Assembly: GCA_018001015.1 (NCBI GenBank)
Contig: JAGNIV010000004.1
Location: 1 to 64,000, forward strand
Direction of reading: 5' to 3'
DNA length: 64,000 bases
Source of the DNA: Phenylobacterium sp.
Lineage (GTDB): Bacteria > Pseudomonadota > Alphaproteobacteria > Caulobacterales > Caulobacteraceae
A program made the translations under genes and the position numbers. Within the stretch, counting starts at the first letter, position 1, and each line of letters opens with the position of its first letter. This document shows positions 17,949-27,583 of this stretch, piece after piece. The notes beneath the pieces are model-generated. The model did not search any database. It was not told where the DNA came from and was given only the letters and a program-made list of their open reading frames with translations.

Positions 17949-18695
17949 ATGACCGCCACTTCCAGCATAGTCCCCGAAGATGTCGAACGCTTCTCCCGCA
18001 TCGCCGCCGAATGGTGGGATCCGAAGGGCAAGTTCGCGCCACTGCACAAGTTCAACCCCGTGCGCCTGGCCTTCATCCGCGAGCAGGCCCTGATCCGGTT
18101 CGGCCGCGACAGTCAGGCCCGCAAGCCCTTCGAGGGGCTGAGGCTGCTGGATATCGGCTGCGGCGGCGGACTGCTGTCCGAGCCTATGACCCGCCTGGGC
18201 TTTTCGGTCACCGGCGTCGACGCTTCGGAGCGCAATATCGGCACGGCCAAGGCTCACGCGGCGGAACAGAAGCTCACCATCGACTACCGCGCCGGCACCG
18301 CGGAAGGGCTCGAAGCCGAGGGCGCTGGTCCCTACGACCTGATCCTTAATATGGAAGTGATCGAGCACGTCGCCGATCCGGGCGAGTACCTGCGCGCCTG
18401 TTCACGCCTGTTGGCGCCGGGCGGCCTGATGATCGTCGCCACCCTGAACCGAACCCTCAAGGCCTTCGCCCTGGCCAAGGTCGGCGCCGAATACGTCCTG
18501 CGCTGGTTGCCGGCGGGCACCCACGACTGGACCAAGTTCCTCAAGCCAGACGAACTGCGTGGCTTCCTCAAGGATGAGCAGCTGAACGTCCAGGGGCCCT
18601 TCGGCGTGGCTTTCGACCCGATGAACGGGCGCTGGTGCAGGTCTTCCGACTGCGACATCAACTACATGATGACTGTTACACGCGACGCGTCGTAA
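17949..18695 (+). CDS. ubiG: Ubiquinone biosynthesis O-methyltransferase
   Basis: UbiG performs both O-methylations in ubiquinone synthesis, using S-adenosylmethionine. The 248-residue protein has the family start [19 protein letters not shown], the SAM-binding LLDIGCGGG (67-74 region), [11 protein letters not shown] and the C-terminal [23 protein letters not shown] gives a strong ribosome site. It is followed 26 bp later on the same strand by the FkbM methyltransferase gene. Confidence 0.95.
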   Translation: MTATSSIVPEDVERFSRIAAEWWDPKGKFAPLHKFNPVRLAFIREQALIRFGRDSQARKPFEGLRLLDIGCGGGLLSEPMTRLGFSVTGVDASERNIGTAKAHAAEQKLTIDYRAGTAEGLEAEGAGPYDLILNMEVIEHVADPGEYLRACSRLLAPGGLMIVATLNRTLKAFALAKVGAEYVLRWLPAGTHDWTKFLKPDELRGFLKDEQLNVQGPFGVAFDPMNGRWCRSSDCDINYMMTVTRDAS

Positions 18696-18721
18696 ACACG
18701 GCCCGTTCAAAGGACCTTTCC

Positions 18722-19531
18722 ATGGCTTCGATACGCGTGCTCAGTCACGCCTTCCGCGCTTGGCGGCGCAATATGAAGTGGGCCAAGCACGAGCCTGAAA
18801 CGCCCTATCTGGCGGACCTGCTATCGGGCGCTCCGGTGTGCCTGCATGTGGGCGCCAGCGACGGTCGCCATTCCTACGTCATGACCCAGGTGGCGCCCGA
18901 CGCTCGCATCTACGCCTTTGAACCGTCGGCCTTCACGTTCCAGGTGCTCACGCACTGCCTGGCCTGGCACGGTATTTCGCGTCAGGTCACCCCAATCCAC
19001 GCGGCCGTCTCTGATGCGCCGGGCGAGATGCTGCTGGTGACGCCGAAGAAGACCTCGGGTCGCATGGGCCGCGCCTACGCCTTCGTGTCCGACGCCGCGC
19101 CCGAGGGCAAGGTGCGCCCCGACCTGGAGGACGTCGGGGTCGAGCTGCAGCCGACCCCGGTGGTCACCCTCGACGGCTACTGCGAGGCCAACGGCATCGG
19201 CCGCGTCGATTTTATCCGCATGGATATCGAAGGCGCGGAGCAGAAGGCGCTGGCCGGCGCGCTTGGGATCATCGATCGTGATCGACCGCACGTCCTCCTC
19301 GAGATCCATCCCGCCATGCTGGAAGCCCGCTTCGGTGGCACGGCGGAGGCGGTGGTCGATATGTTCCGCTCGCGCGGCTATCGGATGTTCGCCCTGAACG
19401 GCGACCGGCTGGAGGAGCGCACCACGGTGGTGCCGAACCTGCCCTGGAAGGACTACTTCTTCGTCCACCCCAGCCGCGCCCCCAAACTCCCCGACGGCGT
19501 CTTCAAGGCGCGGATGGCGGCCCAGGCCTAG
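18722..19531 (+). CDS. FkbM-family methyltransferase
   Basis: This 269-residue protein has the FkbM Rossmann core: VCLHVGASDGRHSYVMTQ, an acidic residue in RIYAFEPSAFTFQVL, and FIRMDIEGAEQKALAGA, which is diagnostic for the family. Members O-methylate small molecules or glycan residues. The substrate is unknown. The start at 18722 is chosen because the upstream part of the open frame overlaps the end of ubiG. It may be co-transcribed with ubiG. Confidence 0.85.
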   Translation: MASIRVLSHAFRAWRRNMKWAKHEPETPYLADLLSGAPVCLHVGASDGRHSYVMTQVAPDARIYAFEPSAFTFQVLTHCLAWHGISRQVTPIHAAVSDAPGEMLLVTPKKTSGRMGRAYAFVSDAAPEGKVRPDLEDVGVELQPTPVVTLDGYCEANGIGRVDFIRMDIEGAEQKALAGALGIIDRDRPHVLLEIHPAMLEARFGGTAEAVVDMFRSRGYRMFALNGDRLEERTTVVPNLPWKDYFFVHPSRAPKLPDGVFKARMAAQA

Positions 19532-19591
19532 CGCGCTACCGGCCTAACGTCCTAAACCTCATCCCAACAACTGATCGGGGAGGGGACAGCG

Positions 19592-21214
19592 ATGCTGGCC
19601 TTGATGATGGACCGGGCTCTCAACCTGCCGTCCATCCTGGAATACGCTGCAGCCTATCACGGCGACCGGGAGGTGGTGACGCGCACCGTTGAGGGGCCGA
19701 TCCACCGCTACACCTATGCCGACGCCCTGGTCCGCGCCAAGCAGATGGCCAAGGCCCTGACGGCGCTCGGCGTGAAGCGCGGCGACCGGGTCGCGACCCT
19801 GGCCTGGAGCACCCACCGCCACTTCGAACTCTACTACGCCGTCAGCGGCATCGGGGCGGTGCTGCACACCATCAATCCGCGCCTGCATCCCGACCAGGTG
19901 GCCTGGGTGGCCAACCATGCCGAGGACAGCGTCCTGCTGTTCGACATCACCTTCGGCGAGCTGGTAGGCGACCTGGCGGCCAAGATGACCACGGTGAAGA
20001 CCTTCATCGCCCTGACCGACCGCGAACACCTGCCCAAGGAGTCGCCGGCCGGAACCCTGGTCTATGAGGAGCTGATCGAGGCCAATTCGCCCGACTTCAC
20101 CTGGCCGGAGCTGGACGAGCGGACCGCTTCTGGCCTCTGCTACACCTCGGGCACCACGGGCAACCCCAAGGGGGTGCTCTATTCCCACCGCGCCACCGTC
20201 CTGCACGCCATGGCCATGGTGCAGCCCGACGCCTTCGACCTGGGCGCCCGCGACGCCGTCCTGCCCTGCGCCCAGATGTATCATGCCAACGCCTGGTGCA
20301 CGCCTTACGGGGCCCCGCTGGTGGGGGCCAAGCTTATCCTGCCGGGCCGCCATCTCGACGGGCCGTCGATCTGCGAGCTGGCGGTGGCGGAGAAGGCGAC
20401 CTTCCTGCTGGGGGTGCCCACCATCTGGATCGGCGTGCTGGATCACCTGGACGCCACTCGCCAGAAGCTGACCAGCGTGCGCACCGTCGCTGTGGGCGGG
20501 TCGGCCCCGACGGCGGCCCTGATCAGCCGCATCGAGGATCAGATGGGGGCCACCGTTCGTCAGATCTGGGGCATGACCGAGACCAGCCCCATGGGGGTGA
20601 TCAACACCGCCTTGGCGGCCCATGCCGGCGAGGACTCCGGCACGGCGACGGCGCGGAAGCTGAAGCAGGGTCGTGGCCTCTGGGGCGTGGAGATGCGCAT
20701 CGTGGCCGACGATGGCAGCCTCCAGCCCCGCGACGGCGCCAGCCCCGGCGCCCTGCAGGTGCGTGGGCCCTGGGTCTCATCGGCCTACTTCAAGAACGAG
20801 GGCGCCCAGGCCTTCACCGACGATGGCTGGTTTGACACCGGTGACATCGCCACGATCGATCCCGAGGGCTATCTGCGCCTCACCGACCGGGCCAAGGACG
20901 TCATCAAGTCGGGCGGTGAGTGGATTTCCACCCTAGATCTTGAGGATGCGGTCTCGTCCCACCCCGCCGTGGCCATGGCTGCGGCCATCGGCGTGCCGCA
21001 TCCCAAGTGGGACGAGCGGCCCCTCTTGCTGGTCACATTGCGCCCCGGCCAGGCTGCTGACCCGGAAGACCTGAAGGCCCACGTCGCCGCCCGGGTCGCC
21101 AAGTGGTGGACGCCGGATGAGGTGCGGATCGTCGACGCCCTGCCCATCGGCCCGACCGGAAAAGTGCTCAAGCGCGAACTGCGTGACCAGTTGAGTACAG
21201 CCCCAGGCGCCTAG
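19592..21214 (+). CDS. Long-chain acyl-CoA ligase, AMP-forming
   Basis: The 540-residue protein belongs to the ANL superfamily, with the AMP/phosphate loop YTSGTTGNPKGV (184-195), the adenine motif IWGMTETSPMG, and GWFDTGDIATIDPEGYLRLTDRAKDVIKSGGEWIS (listed here as one region) near 415-450. The catalytic lysine sits in GPTGKVLKREL near the end. It would activate a fatty or aromatic acid to its CoA thioester. A GGGGAGGGG ribosome site precedes the ATG. The chain length preference cannot be read from sequence. Confidence 0.88.
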   Translation: MLALMMDRALNLPSILEYAAAYHGDREVVTRTVEGPIHRYTYADALVRAKQMAKALTALGVKRGDRVATLAWSTHRHFELYYAVSGIGAVLHTINPRLHPDQVAWVANHAEDSVLLFDITFGELVGDLAAKMTTVKTFIALTDREHLPKESPAGTLVYEELIEANSPDFTWPELDERTASGLCYTSGTTGNPKGVLYSHRATVLHAMAMVQPDAFDLGARDAVLPCAQMYHANAWCTPYGAPLVGAKLILPGRHLDGPSICELAVAEKATFLLGVPTIWIGVLDHLDATRQKLTSVRTVAVGGSAPTAALISRIEDQMGATVRQIWGMTETSPMGVINTALAAHAGEDSGTATARKLKQGRGLWGVEMRIVADDGSLQPRDGASPGALQVRGPWVSSAYFKNEGAQAFTDDGWFDTGDIATIDPEGYLRLTDRAKDVIKSGGEWISTLDLEDAVSSHPAVAMAAAIGVPHPKWDERPLLLVTLRPGQAADPEDLKAHVAARVAKWWTPDEVRIVDALPIGPTGKVLKRELRDQLSTAPGA

Positions 21215-21437
21215 GCCGGCGTCACCTCGCGGGCGGCGGGCGTCGGGACCAATACCTCCGCCACGGAAGCCGACCTGTCGGTGGGCTCTCCGGGCCGCAA
21301 GTAGGGTTGACTCACATCCCAGGACAGGGTGCTCGCGCCCGAACCTGGGAGTCGCCAATTTCCCTTGGCGCGCGCCATCTGAACGGCGATAAGGTTTGTC
21401 TCTCGAAAGTCTTGGGCATACCCAGACTTCGATAATC

Positions 21438-21456
21438 CGCCCGGATTAATCGGGCG
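21438..21456. promoter_or_regulatory. Inverted repeat in the leader of the alcohol dehydrogenase gene
   Basis: CGCCCG (21438-21443), GATTAAT and CGGGCG (21451-21456) form a stem-loop or operator 20 bp before the ATG at 21476. The AT-rich centre within GC arms suits a dimeric repressor site. The rest of the gap from 21215 to 21475 shows no supported gene. Confidence 0.35.
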
Positions 21457-21475
21457 CTGTTCGGGGAACGCCAGG

Positions 21476-22558
21476 ATGAAAGCCGCAGTGCTGCGCGAAG
21501 TGGGTAAGCCGCTTCAGATCGAAGACGTCCAGATCAACAAGCCGGGTCCCCACGAGGTCCTGATCCGCACCAAGGCCGCGGGCCTTTGCCACTCCGATCT
21601 GCACTTCATGCTTGGCTCGTACCCGACCGTCCTGCCGACGGTTCTGGGCCATGAGAGCGCCGGCATCGTCGAACAGGTGGGCTCCGAGGTCCGGACGGTG
21701 AAGGTGGGCGACCACGTCATCACCTGCCTGTCGGCCTATTGCGGCCATTGCGACCAGTGCCTCACGGGCCACCTGTCGCTCTGCGTGTCGCCGGAGACCA
21801 AGCGCGACAAGGACGATGAGCCCCGCCTCAGCGCCGCCAACGGCCCGATGGCCCAGTATCTGAACCTGTCGTCCTTCGCCGAGCAGATGCTGATCCACGA
21901 GCATGCCTGCGTCGCGATCCGCAAGGACATGCCCCTCGACCGCGCAGCCCTCATCGGGTGCTCGGTGATGACCGGCGTCGGCGCTGCGATCCACACCTCC
22001 AGCGTCCGTCCGGGCGAGACCGTGGCCGTCATCGGCCTGGGTGGCGTGGGTCTGGCGGCGGTGAACGGCGCGGCGATCGCCGGCGCCGGCCGGATCATCG
22101 CCATCGACAATGTCGGCTCCAAGCACAACCTCGCCATGCAGTTCGGCGCCACCGACTTCATCGACGCCTCGCAGACCGACGCGGTCAAGGAAGTGCTCGA
22201 AATGACCAAGGGCGGCGTGCACCACTCCTTCGAGGCCATCGGCCTCAGCAAGACCGCCGAGCAGGCCTTCAACATGCTCCGCCGCGGCGGCACGGCCAAC
22301 ATCATCGGCATGATCCCGGTCGGCCAGACCATCACCCTGATGGGTGCGGCCTTCCTGGGCGAGAAGAAGCTTCAGGGCTCGATGATGGGCTCCAACCGCT
22401 TCCCCGTCGACATGCCGCGCCTGGTCGACATGTACATGTCGGGCAAGCTGAAGCTCGACGAGATGATCTCCCAGCGCATCAAGCTGGAGCAGGTCAACGA
22501 AGGCTTCGACGATATGAAAAAGGGCGGCCTGGCCCGCTCCGTCATTATGTTCGACTGA
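21476..22558 (+). CDS. Zinc-dependent alcohol dehydrogenase
   Basis: This 360-residue medium-chain dehydrogenase has catalytic zinc ligands Cys38 and His59 (GLCHSDLHF, VLGHESAG) and structural zinc cysteines 89, 92, 95 and 103. The NAD-binding motif is VIGLGGVGLAAVNGA. It resembles the class III/Rhodococcus NDMA-dependent-like branch of bacterial alcohol dehydrogenases. The substrate alcohol is not known. The gene ends before a strong terminator, so it is probably a single-gene transcript, with an inverted repeat in its leader. Confidence 0.88.
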   Translation: MKAAVLREVGKPLQIEDVQINKPGPHEVLIRTKAAGLCHSDLHFMLGSYPTVLPTVLGHESAGIVEQVGSEVRTVKVGDHVITCLSAYCGHCDQCLTGHLSLCVSPETKRDKDDEPRLSAANGPMAQYLNLSSFAEQMLIHEHACVAIRKDMPLDRAALIGCSVMTGVGAAIHTSSVRPGETVAVIGLGGVGLAAVNGAAIAGAGRIIAIDNVGSKHNLAMQFGATDFIDASQTDAVKEVLEMTKGGVHHSFEAIGLSKTAEQAFNMLRRGGTANIIGMIPVGQTITLMGAAFLGEKKLQGSMMGSNRFPVDMPRLVDMYMSGKLKLDEMISQRIKLEQVNEGFDDMKKGGLARSVIMFD

Positions 22559-22584
22559 CCGCTTCGGCGTTCCGGAAATAGCCA

Positions 22585-22612
22585 AGGCCCTCCCTTGTGG
22601 GAGGGCCTTTTT
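22585..22612 (+). terminator. Rho-independent terminator
   Basis: AGGCCCTCCC (22585-22594), TTGT loop and GGGAGGGCCT (22599-22608) form a 10-bp perfect stem running into TTTTT. It lies 26 bp after the alcohol dehydrogenase stop. Confidence 0.9.
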
Positions 22613-22730
22613 CGTGGTCGCGCCTCGCCCCTAGGGTTAAGTTTCTGTATTCCATAAATAAAGGCGTGGGCGTCGGAAACCGTAGGGGCCGCGAAGGGTT
22701 AGGTCCGGGTACCCCTTCAGGAGCAACCAA

Positions 22731-22883
22731 ATGGCCGACGAGTCCGACCCCGAGCTGCTGCGCCTGGCCCATATCTGGGAGCAACGGTTCGGTGAGCCGC
22801 CGCCGATCGTCACCGACGCCGAGATGATCCGGCGGGTGCTGGACTCGCTCCCGCCGGACCCCGTGAAGAAAGAAGCCGCCTAG
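22731..22883 (+). CDS. Small 50-residue protein, unknown
   Basis: An ATG at 22731, preceded by a CAGGAG ribosome site, opens 50 codons (MADESDPELLRLAHIWEQRF, then GEPPPIVTDAEMIRRVLD, ending KKEAA). The acidic helical start and regular codon use suggest a real gene. No family is recognised. Its TAG stop is the left edge of the repeat at 22880. Confidence 0.6.
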   Translation: MADESDPELLRLAHIWEQRFGEPPPIVTDAEMIRRVLDSLPPDPVKKEAA

Positions 22884-22995
22884 AGCCTTTTAGGATCAGA
22901 TGGGATCATCTGATCCGTTCAAAAAGGCTCTAATCCAAAGAGTCAGAGCGCGTCAGACGGGTTAACCGGCTTCCACTTAACCCTGCGCGCTCTAG
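22880..22995. repeat. Two-hairpin CTAGAGC repeat, copy 2
   Basis: It has the same layout as the copy at 13941. CTAGAGCCTTTTAGGATCAG faces CTGATCC...AAAAAGGCTCTAA in hairpin one. In hairpin two, CAGAGCGCGTCAG runs to GCGCGCTCTAG with the conserved core GGTTAACCGGCTTCCACTTA. The left CTAG holds the stop of the 50-residue gene and the right CTAG holds the stop of the convergent carboxylesterase gene. Confidence 0.8.
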
Positions 22996-24518
22996 GACTG
23001 CAGGACCTTGCGGACGCCCGCGTTGAGGTCGTTCTCCACCCGGCTCTCGACATTGAACAACATCGTGGCCCGGGTGGTGGTGTCATAGGGCGCCCAGGCG
23101 GGCAGGCCTTCGGTGTTCGGGTCCCCGCTGCGCGCGAAGGCGAGCCAGGCGCTGGACATCTGGTCGGCCACCGCCTGAGGCTCGTCGCCCCGGCCCACGA
23201 AATTGCGGGCCTTTTCGACGTTGTCGAACACCAGGGGGATTTCCAGGGCGTGGGGGGATTTCAGTCGGCCGCGTGACACCGGTGTCTCCCAGGTCAGCAT
23301 GTAGACATAGGCCGGCGCCGCCTTCTGGGCGGCTTTGCGCTCGGCGATGGTGATGGAGCCTAGCCACATGCCCGTCGCCGTCTGAACCGCGGCGGTCAGG
23401 TAGGTGGGGGAATAGTCGGGGTGGACCTTGCGCAGCTCGGCCACCAGGGCCTCGGCCTTTTCGCCGGCGGCCGCCTTGGCTCTCTTGGCCAGATCTTCCT
23501 CGGTCAGCTCGCCGAACTTCGGGTCACCGATCATGAACAGCGTGCTCTCGTCCTTGTTGGTGCCGATCAGCACGGGCACGTCGGCGCTGATGGCGGGCGC
23601 ATCGGGGACGAAGGGATCGCGGGGCAGGGCGACTCCATCCACCACGGGGGTGAAGCCGCGCATGCGGTCGCCGACCTTCACACTGGCGCGGCTTAGCGTC
23701 TCGGTATCCAGGGCTGTGAGACCCGCCGCGTCCTTCACGCCCAGCACATCAAGATAGGCCTGGGCGATCTTGCCGGCGTCGGCCTTGGTCGCCCCGCGCA
23801 GGCCGGGGCCGGATTGGACGATGGCCTTGTGGAACAGCCCCTTGGCGCCCGGCATGGCCATCAGCAGCGAGACCTTCCAGCCGCCGCCGCTCTCGCCGAA
23901 GATGGTGACGTTGGAGGCGTCGCCGCCGAACGCCTCGATGTTGTCACGAACCCATTCGAGCACCTGAACGATGTCCAGCATGCCGGCGATCCCAGACTGG
24001 GCGTAGTCCGGACCGAAAACGTCCCCCAGGTGCAGGTAGCCAAAGACATTGAGGCGGTGGTTCACCGTCACGGTCACCACGTCGCCCTTCCGGGCCAGGG
24101 CGCCGCCGTCGTACATGGCCGCTCCGCCCGAGCCGTTGGCAAAGCCGCCGCCGTGAAGCCAGACCATCACCGGGCGCTTGGCGCTGTCCATGCCCGGTGT
24201 CCAGACATTGAGGAACAGGCAGTCCTCGGAGGAGCCGGGCTCATCCGGCGCGGGTGGATCGCCCGCTGAGGAGCCGCGCTCGCCGGGCGCCATGCCCGAC
24301 TGGATGGCCGGGGCGCCGTAACGCGTGGCGTCAGCGGTCTCGGTCCAGGCGACAGGCGGCTGCGGAGGCTTGAAGCGATGCTCACCGGTCGGCGGTGCGC
24401 CGTAGCGCAGACCCTTGAAGACCTGCAGCCCATCCTCGACATAGCCGCAGACCGGGCCGTTGCTGGTCATGACCACCGAGGTGCGGGTAAGCGGCGCGGG
24501 CGCCATGTCGTCGGCCAT
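22992..24518 (-). CDS. Type B carboxylesterase
   Basis: This 508-residue enzyme of the cholinesterase-like family has the oxyanion motif VWLHGGGFANGSG, the nucleophile Ser210 in FGESGGGWK, an acidic residue in GTNKDESTLF and the His in KSPHALEIPLVF. The nucleophile motif GESGGG replaces the usual GESAGG. No signal peptide is seen, so it is probably cytoplasmic. It would hydrolyse esters of unknown identity. It lies 80 bp downstream of the double-TetR gene on the same strand, so that regulator may control it. Confidence 0.88.
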   Translation of the reverse strand: MADDMAPAPLTRTSVVMTSNGPVCGYVEDGLQVFKGLRYGAPPTGEHRFKPPQPPVAWTETADATRYGAPAIQSGMAPGERGSSAGDPPAPDEPGSSEDCLFLNVWTPGMDSAKRPVMVWLHGGGFANGSGGAAMYDGGALARKGDVVTVTVNHRLNVFGYLHLGDVFGPDYAQSGIAGMLDIVQVLEWVRDNIEAFGGDASNVTIFGESGGGWKVSLLMAMPGAKGLFHKAIVQSGPGLRGATKADAGKIAQAYLDVLGVKDAAGLTALDTETLSRASVKVGDRMRGFTPVVDGVALPRDPFVPDAPAISADVPVLIGTNKDESTLFMIGDPKFGELTEEDLAKRAKAAAGEKAEALVAELRKVHPDYSPTYLTAAVQTATGMWLGSITIAERKAAQKAAPAYVYMLTWETPVSRGRLKSPHALEIPLVFDNVEKARNFVGRGDEPQAVADQMSSAWLAFARSGDPNTEGLPAWAPYDTTTRATMLFNVESRVENDLNAGVRKVLQS

Positions 24519-24598
24519 CTGAGTTCCTCCTGAGCGAGGCTCTATCGGCCCCTGGCCTTATTCTGCGCCCGGGTATGGGATGATGGCAACGCCAAGGG

Positions 24599-25825
24599 CT
24601 ACCGGGCGAACACGCCCATCAGGACCGGCCGCGCATAGTCCTCCATCACCCTCAGGGTGGAGCCCGGATGACGGGCCGGGTCCATGGAGTTGGCGCTGTT
24701 GAAGGCGACCATCAGCATCTGGGCGGCCAGCAAGGCGTCCACCGGGCGGATCGAGCCGTCGGCGATCCCGTCGCTGATCTGGCCGGCGAAGGCGTGGGCG
24801 ATCTGCTGGAAGCGCAGACGCAGCTTGCGGCGCATGGGGCCCGGTACGGCGGCCATGGCGTGATGGCGCAGCATGCGGCCCGCCTCTCCCGAGGCCTGGT
24901 GGAGGATCAGGGAGCAGACCGAGAGCCAGATTCGCCGCCAGCCGTCCGGCTGTTCTGCGGCGCGGGCCTTGGCCTCGTCGATCAGGTCGAAGGTGCGCTG
25001 GAAACAGGCGGCGGCCAGTTCATCCTTGTCGGTGTTGTGGTGGTAGAATGAGCCCTTGGTGACCTTGAGCTGGGCGGAGATCTTGTCCACCGACGCACCG
25101 CGATAGCCTTCGCGGTTGATCAGGTTGGTGGCGGCGATCAGGAACCGCTCGCGGGTCACCTCGTCGTTCTGGGCCACTGGGGATCCGAGCGCCAGCAACG
25201 GCAGATCGGGCCAGGCTTGACCGGCCGCGGCCAGGCCGTTCAGCATGGTGTCGGCGATCCTGTCGGCCACCCGGGCGTAGTCGTCCGGCTGGTAGAGGGC
25301 GAGCCAGGCGTCTGCCCAGCCGAGCTGGTCGACGATCAGGCGGGCCAGGGCCGAGCGCCGGGGCCGCGTCATCCACGGCAGGCTGTCGCTCTTGGCGAAG
25401 CGCCCGATCCGCACATAGAGCTGGCGGAAGGCCTCCATCAAAGGCTGATGCTGGTCGCCCTCGATCAGGTGAATTTCGCTGAACGGCGCCAGCGGAGGCT
25501 GCTCACCCAGCTGGATGCGTCGGCGGACCTCGAAATAGGCGGCGACGAACCGGCGCAGGCGCGCGGGCGGCTCGGTCTCCTGGAAGGCCTCGTCCAGCAT
25601 CGCGTCCCAGCGGCGGATGGTGTCGTGCAGGACGGCGGCGGCCAGATCTTCCTTGCGCTTGAAGTAGTAGGTCAGGCTGACGGGGTGCAGGTCCATCATC
25701 TTGGCCACCGCGGCCAGGGTGAAGCCTGACACCCCACGATCTTTGAACACTTCCGTGGCCGCGGCCATGATCGCGTCTCGCTTGGCCGCGTAGCGGGCGC
25801 GGGCCTTGGGCTGGGCGGTGGCCAT
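24599..25825 (-). CDS. Regulator with two TetR units in tandem
   Basis: The 408-residue protein contains two complete TetR-type units. The first DNA-binding helix-turn-helix is at about 14-60 (AATEVFKDRGVSGFTLAAVA, then LHPVSLTYYFKRKEDL). The second is at about 222-275 (AATNLINREGYRGASVDKIS, then VTKGSFYHHNTDKDEL). Each has its own ligand-binding region. One chain could act as a built-in heterodimer and read an asymmetric operator. It precedes the carboxylesterase gene on the same strand, a likely target. Confidence 0.85.
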   Translation of the reverse strand: MATAQPKARARYAAKRDAIMAAATEVFKDRGVSGFTLAAVAKMMDLHPVSLTYYFKRKEDLAAAVLHDTIRRWDAMLDEAFQETEPPARLRRFVAAYFEVRRRIQLGEQPPLAPFSEIHLIEGDQHQPLMEAFRQLYVRIGRFAKSDSLPWMTRPRRSALARLIVDQLGWADAWLALYQPDDYARVADRIADTMLNGLAAAGQAWPDLPLLALGSPVAQNDEVTRERFLIAATNLINREGYRGASVDKISAQLKVTKGSFYHHNTDKDELAAACFQRTFDLIDEAKARAAEQPDGWRRIWLSVCSLILHQASGEAGRMLRHHAMAAVPGPMRRKLRLRFQQIAHAFAGQISDGIADGSIRPVDALLAAQMLMVAFNSANSMDPARHPGSTLRVMEDYARPVLMGVFAR

Positions 25826-25990
25826 GGAATCGTTGCTCCGGCAGAGACTTAAGCCTGACCTTAGAGCGCCGGGGTGCGCCCGAAAAGCGTCGGCGTCTCG
25901 CGGCCACTTTCAGAACAGGTGTCGGTCTGGCCTGACTTCGTTCGTCCTGGGGATGCGCCTCAAGACGCCCAGTCTGTGCTGGAGCAGCCG

Positions 25991-27361
25991 TTAGCGGCGT
26001 AGACCGGCGACCTGGATCGGGTCGGCCGAGGCGAGCTTTCGGGTGTCGCCCTTGTCGGCGTCAGCGGCTTCGCCACGGCTGACGAGGCGATCGATGTGGG
26101 CTTTCTGGGCGCGGAAGGCGGCCAGTTGGGCGCCAGTCAGGACGGTGCCGGTAGGCACCTTGGCGCCGATCGGGCTGACCCGCTTGCCCTTCAGCCACGT
26201 CTCATAGTGAAGGTGCGGGCCGGTGGAGGCGCCGGTGGAGCCGACATAGGCCACAAGCTGACCCTGGCGGACGCGCTGGCCGGGCTTCAGGCCCTTGGCG
26301 TAGCGCGACAGGTGCGCATAGCCGGTTTCCCAGCCGCCGGCGTGGCGGATGCGCAGCCAGTTACCGTAGCCGCCCCAGCGGCGGGCTTCCACCACGACGC
26401 CGTCGCCCGCCGCCAGCACCGGGGTGCCGGAGCCCGCGCCGAAGTCGATACCCTGGTGCATGCGGTTGAAGCCCAGGATCGGGTGACGGCGCATGCCGAA
26501 GGTCGAGGTCATCCTCGCGCCGTCCACCGGGGTGCGGAGCAGGAAGCCCTTGATGTTCTTGCCATTGTCGTCGAGGTACTCGACGTCGCCGCCGGGCAGG
26601 ACGAAGCGGTAGAAGCGGATGCCCTTGATCTCGGCATATTCAAGGTCACCGGTCTCGACGGTGCGGCCGCTCTCGGTGACCTTACGGTCAAAGACCAGTT
26701 CGAACTTGTCGCCCGGCTTGATGTCGCGGTCGAAGTCCACCTTGTGGGAGAACAGTTTCACCATCTGGGCGGTGATCGATGAGGTGGCCCCCAGGCGCGA
26801 GGCGCTCTCGTAGAGCGAGCCGGTGATGGCGCCCTGGGCGACGGTGGTCTCGTCGCGGATCTTCTCTTCCATCTCCCGCAGGCGCAGGGCGCCGTCGAAG
26901 GTGCGGGAAACGGTGACGGCGGTGGCGGGGCCGGTGCGCAGCGACAGGCCGATCAGGCGGGCCGGGCCGCGCTCCCCGCGGGGCTTGGCGATCGCGGCGT
27001 CGAACGCCAGGCCGGCCTTGATGTGAACGGTGTCCATGGCCTCGCCCAAGGTCTGGACGGCTTGACGGGCGTCGTCGGGGCCGACGCCGGCGCGCAGCAC
27101 GGCGGCTTCGAAAGTCTCGCCCGGGCGAATCTTGACCGCGACGCTCTCGGGCCGCGTGAATCCGGGCTGCGCCTCGGCCTGGGTGAAGGCGGTGTGCTGC
27201 AGGGCGCTGATCGCGGCGGGGTCGAGGGGCGGTGGGGTCGGCGCGGTGGCCTCGGCGGCGGTCAGCTTCCAGCCAAGGGCCAGGGCGGCGAAGCCGGCCA
27301 CGCCGACGAGCAGACGCGGGGCGAGACGCAAGGTCGGGCGTCGCGGATCAAACTCGTGCAT
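25991..27361 (-). CDS. M23-family cell-wall endopeptidase
   Basis: This 456-residue protein has one N-terminal membrane anchor (about 15-35), an intermediate domain and a C-terminal M23 peptidase. Zinc ligands are His302 and Asp306 (MHQGIDFG) and His385, with His383 in PHLHYE. These enzymes cut peptidoglycan cross-links, so all catalytic residues being present suggests an active hydrolase rather than an activator. The layout resembles MepM/Csd3-type proteins of the periplasm. The gene is alone, with a 220-bp gap to arsC that holds no supported gene. Confidence 0.9.
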   Translation of the reverse strand: MHEFDPRRPTLRLAPRLLVGVAGFAALALGWKLTAAEATAPTPPPLDPAAISALQHTAFTQAEAQPGFTRPESVAVKIRPGETFEAAVLRAGVGPDDARQAVQTLGEAMDTVHIKAGLAFDAAIAKPRGERGPARLIGLSLRTGPATAVTVSRTFDGALRLREMEEKIRDETTVAQGAITGSLYESASRLGATSSITAQMVKLFSHKVDFDRDIKPGDKFELVFDRKVTESGRTVETGDLEYAEIKGIRFYRFVLPGGDVEYLDDNGKNIKGFLLRTPVDGARMTSTFGMRRHPILGFNRMHQGIDFGAGSGTPVLAAGDGVVVEARRWGGYGNWLRIRHAGGWETGYAHLSRYAKGLKPGQRVRQGQLVAYVGSTGASTGPHLHYETWLKGKRVSPIGAKVPTGTVLTGAQLAAFRAQKAHIDRLVSRGEAADADKGDTRKLASADPIQVAGLRR

Positions 27362-27583
27362 CGTGCCCCCGTTACTAATATCGCACTAACCAAGCTTGAC
27401 CTTGGCCAGTTCAAAATGGCGCATCTGGCAGGTAAGCCAGCAAAACGCAGGCCGGGCCATCGTGGCCCCCCTTGGTTAACCGTAAGTGACCCCACCGTGG
27501 ACTGGTCGTTTTGTCACGGGAGTGGTTCATCCAACGGGATTGCGGCGACATCTGGTCGCCAGGTTTGCTTATCGACGCCTCCT

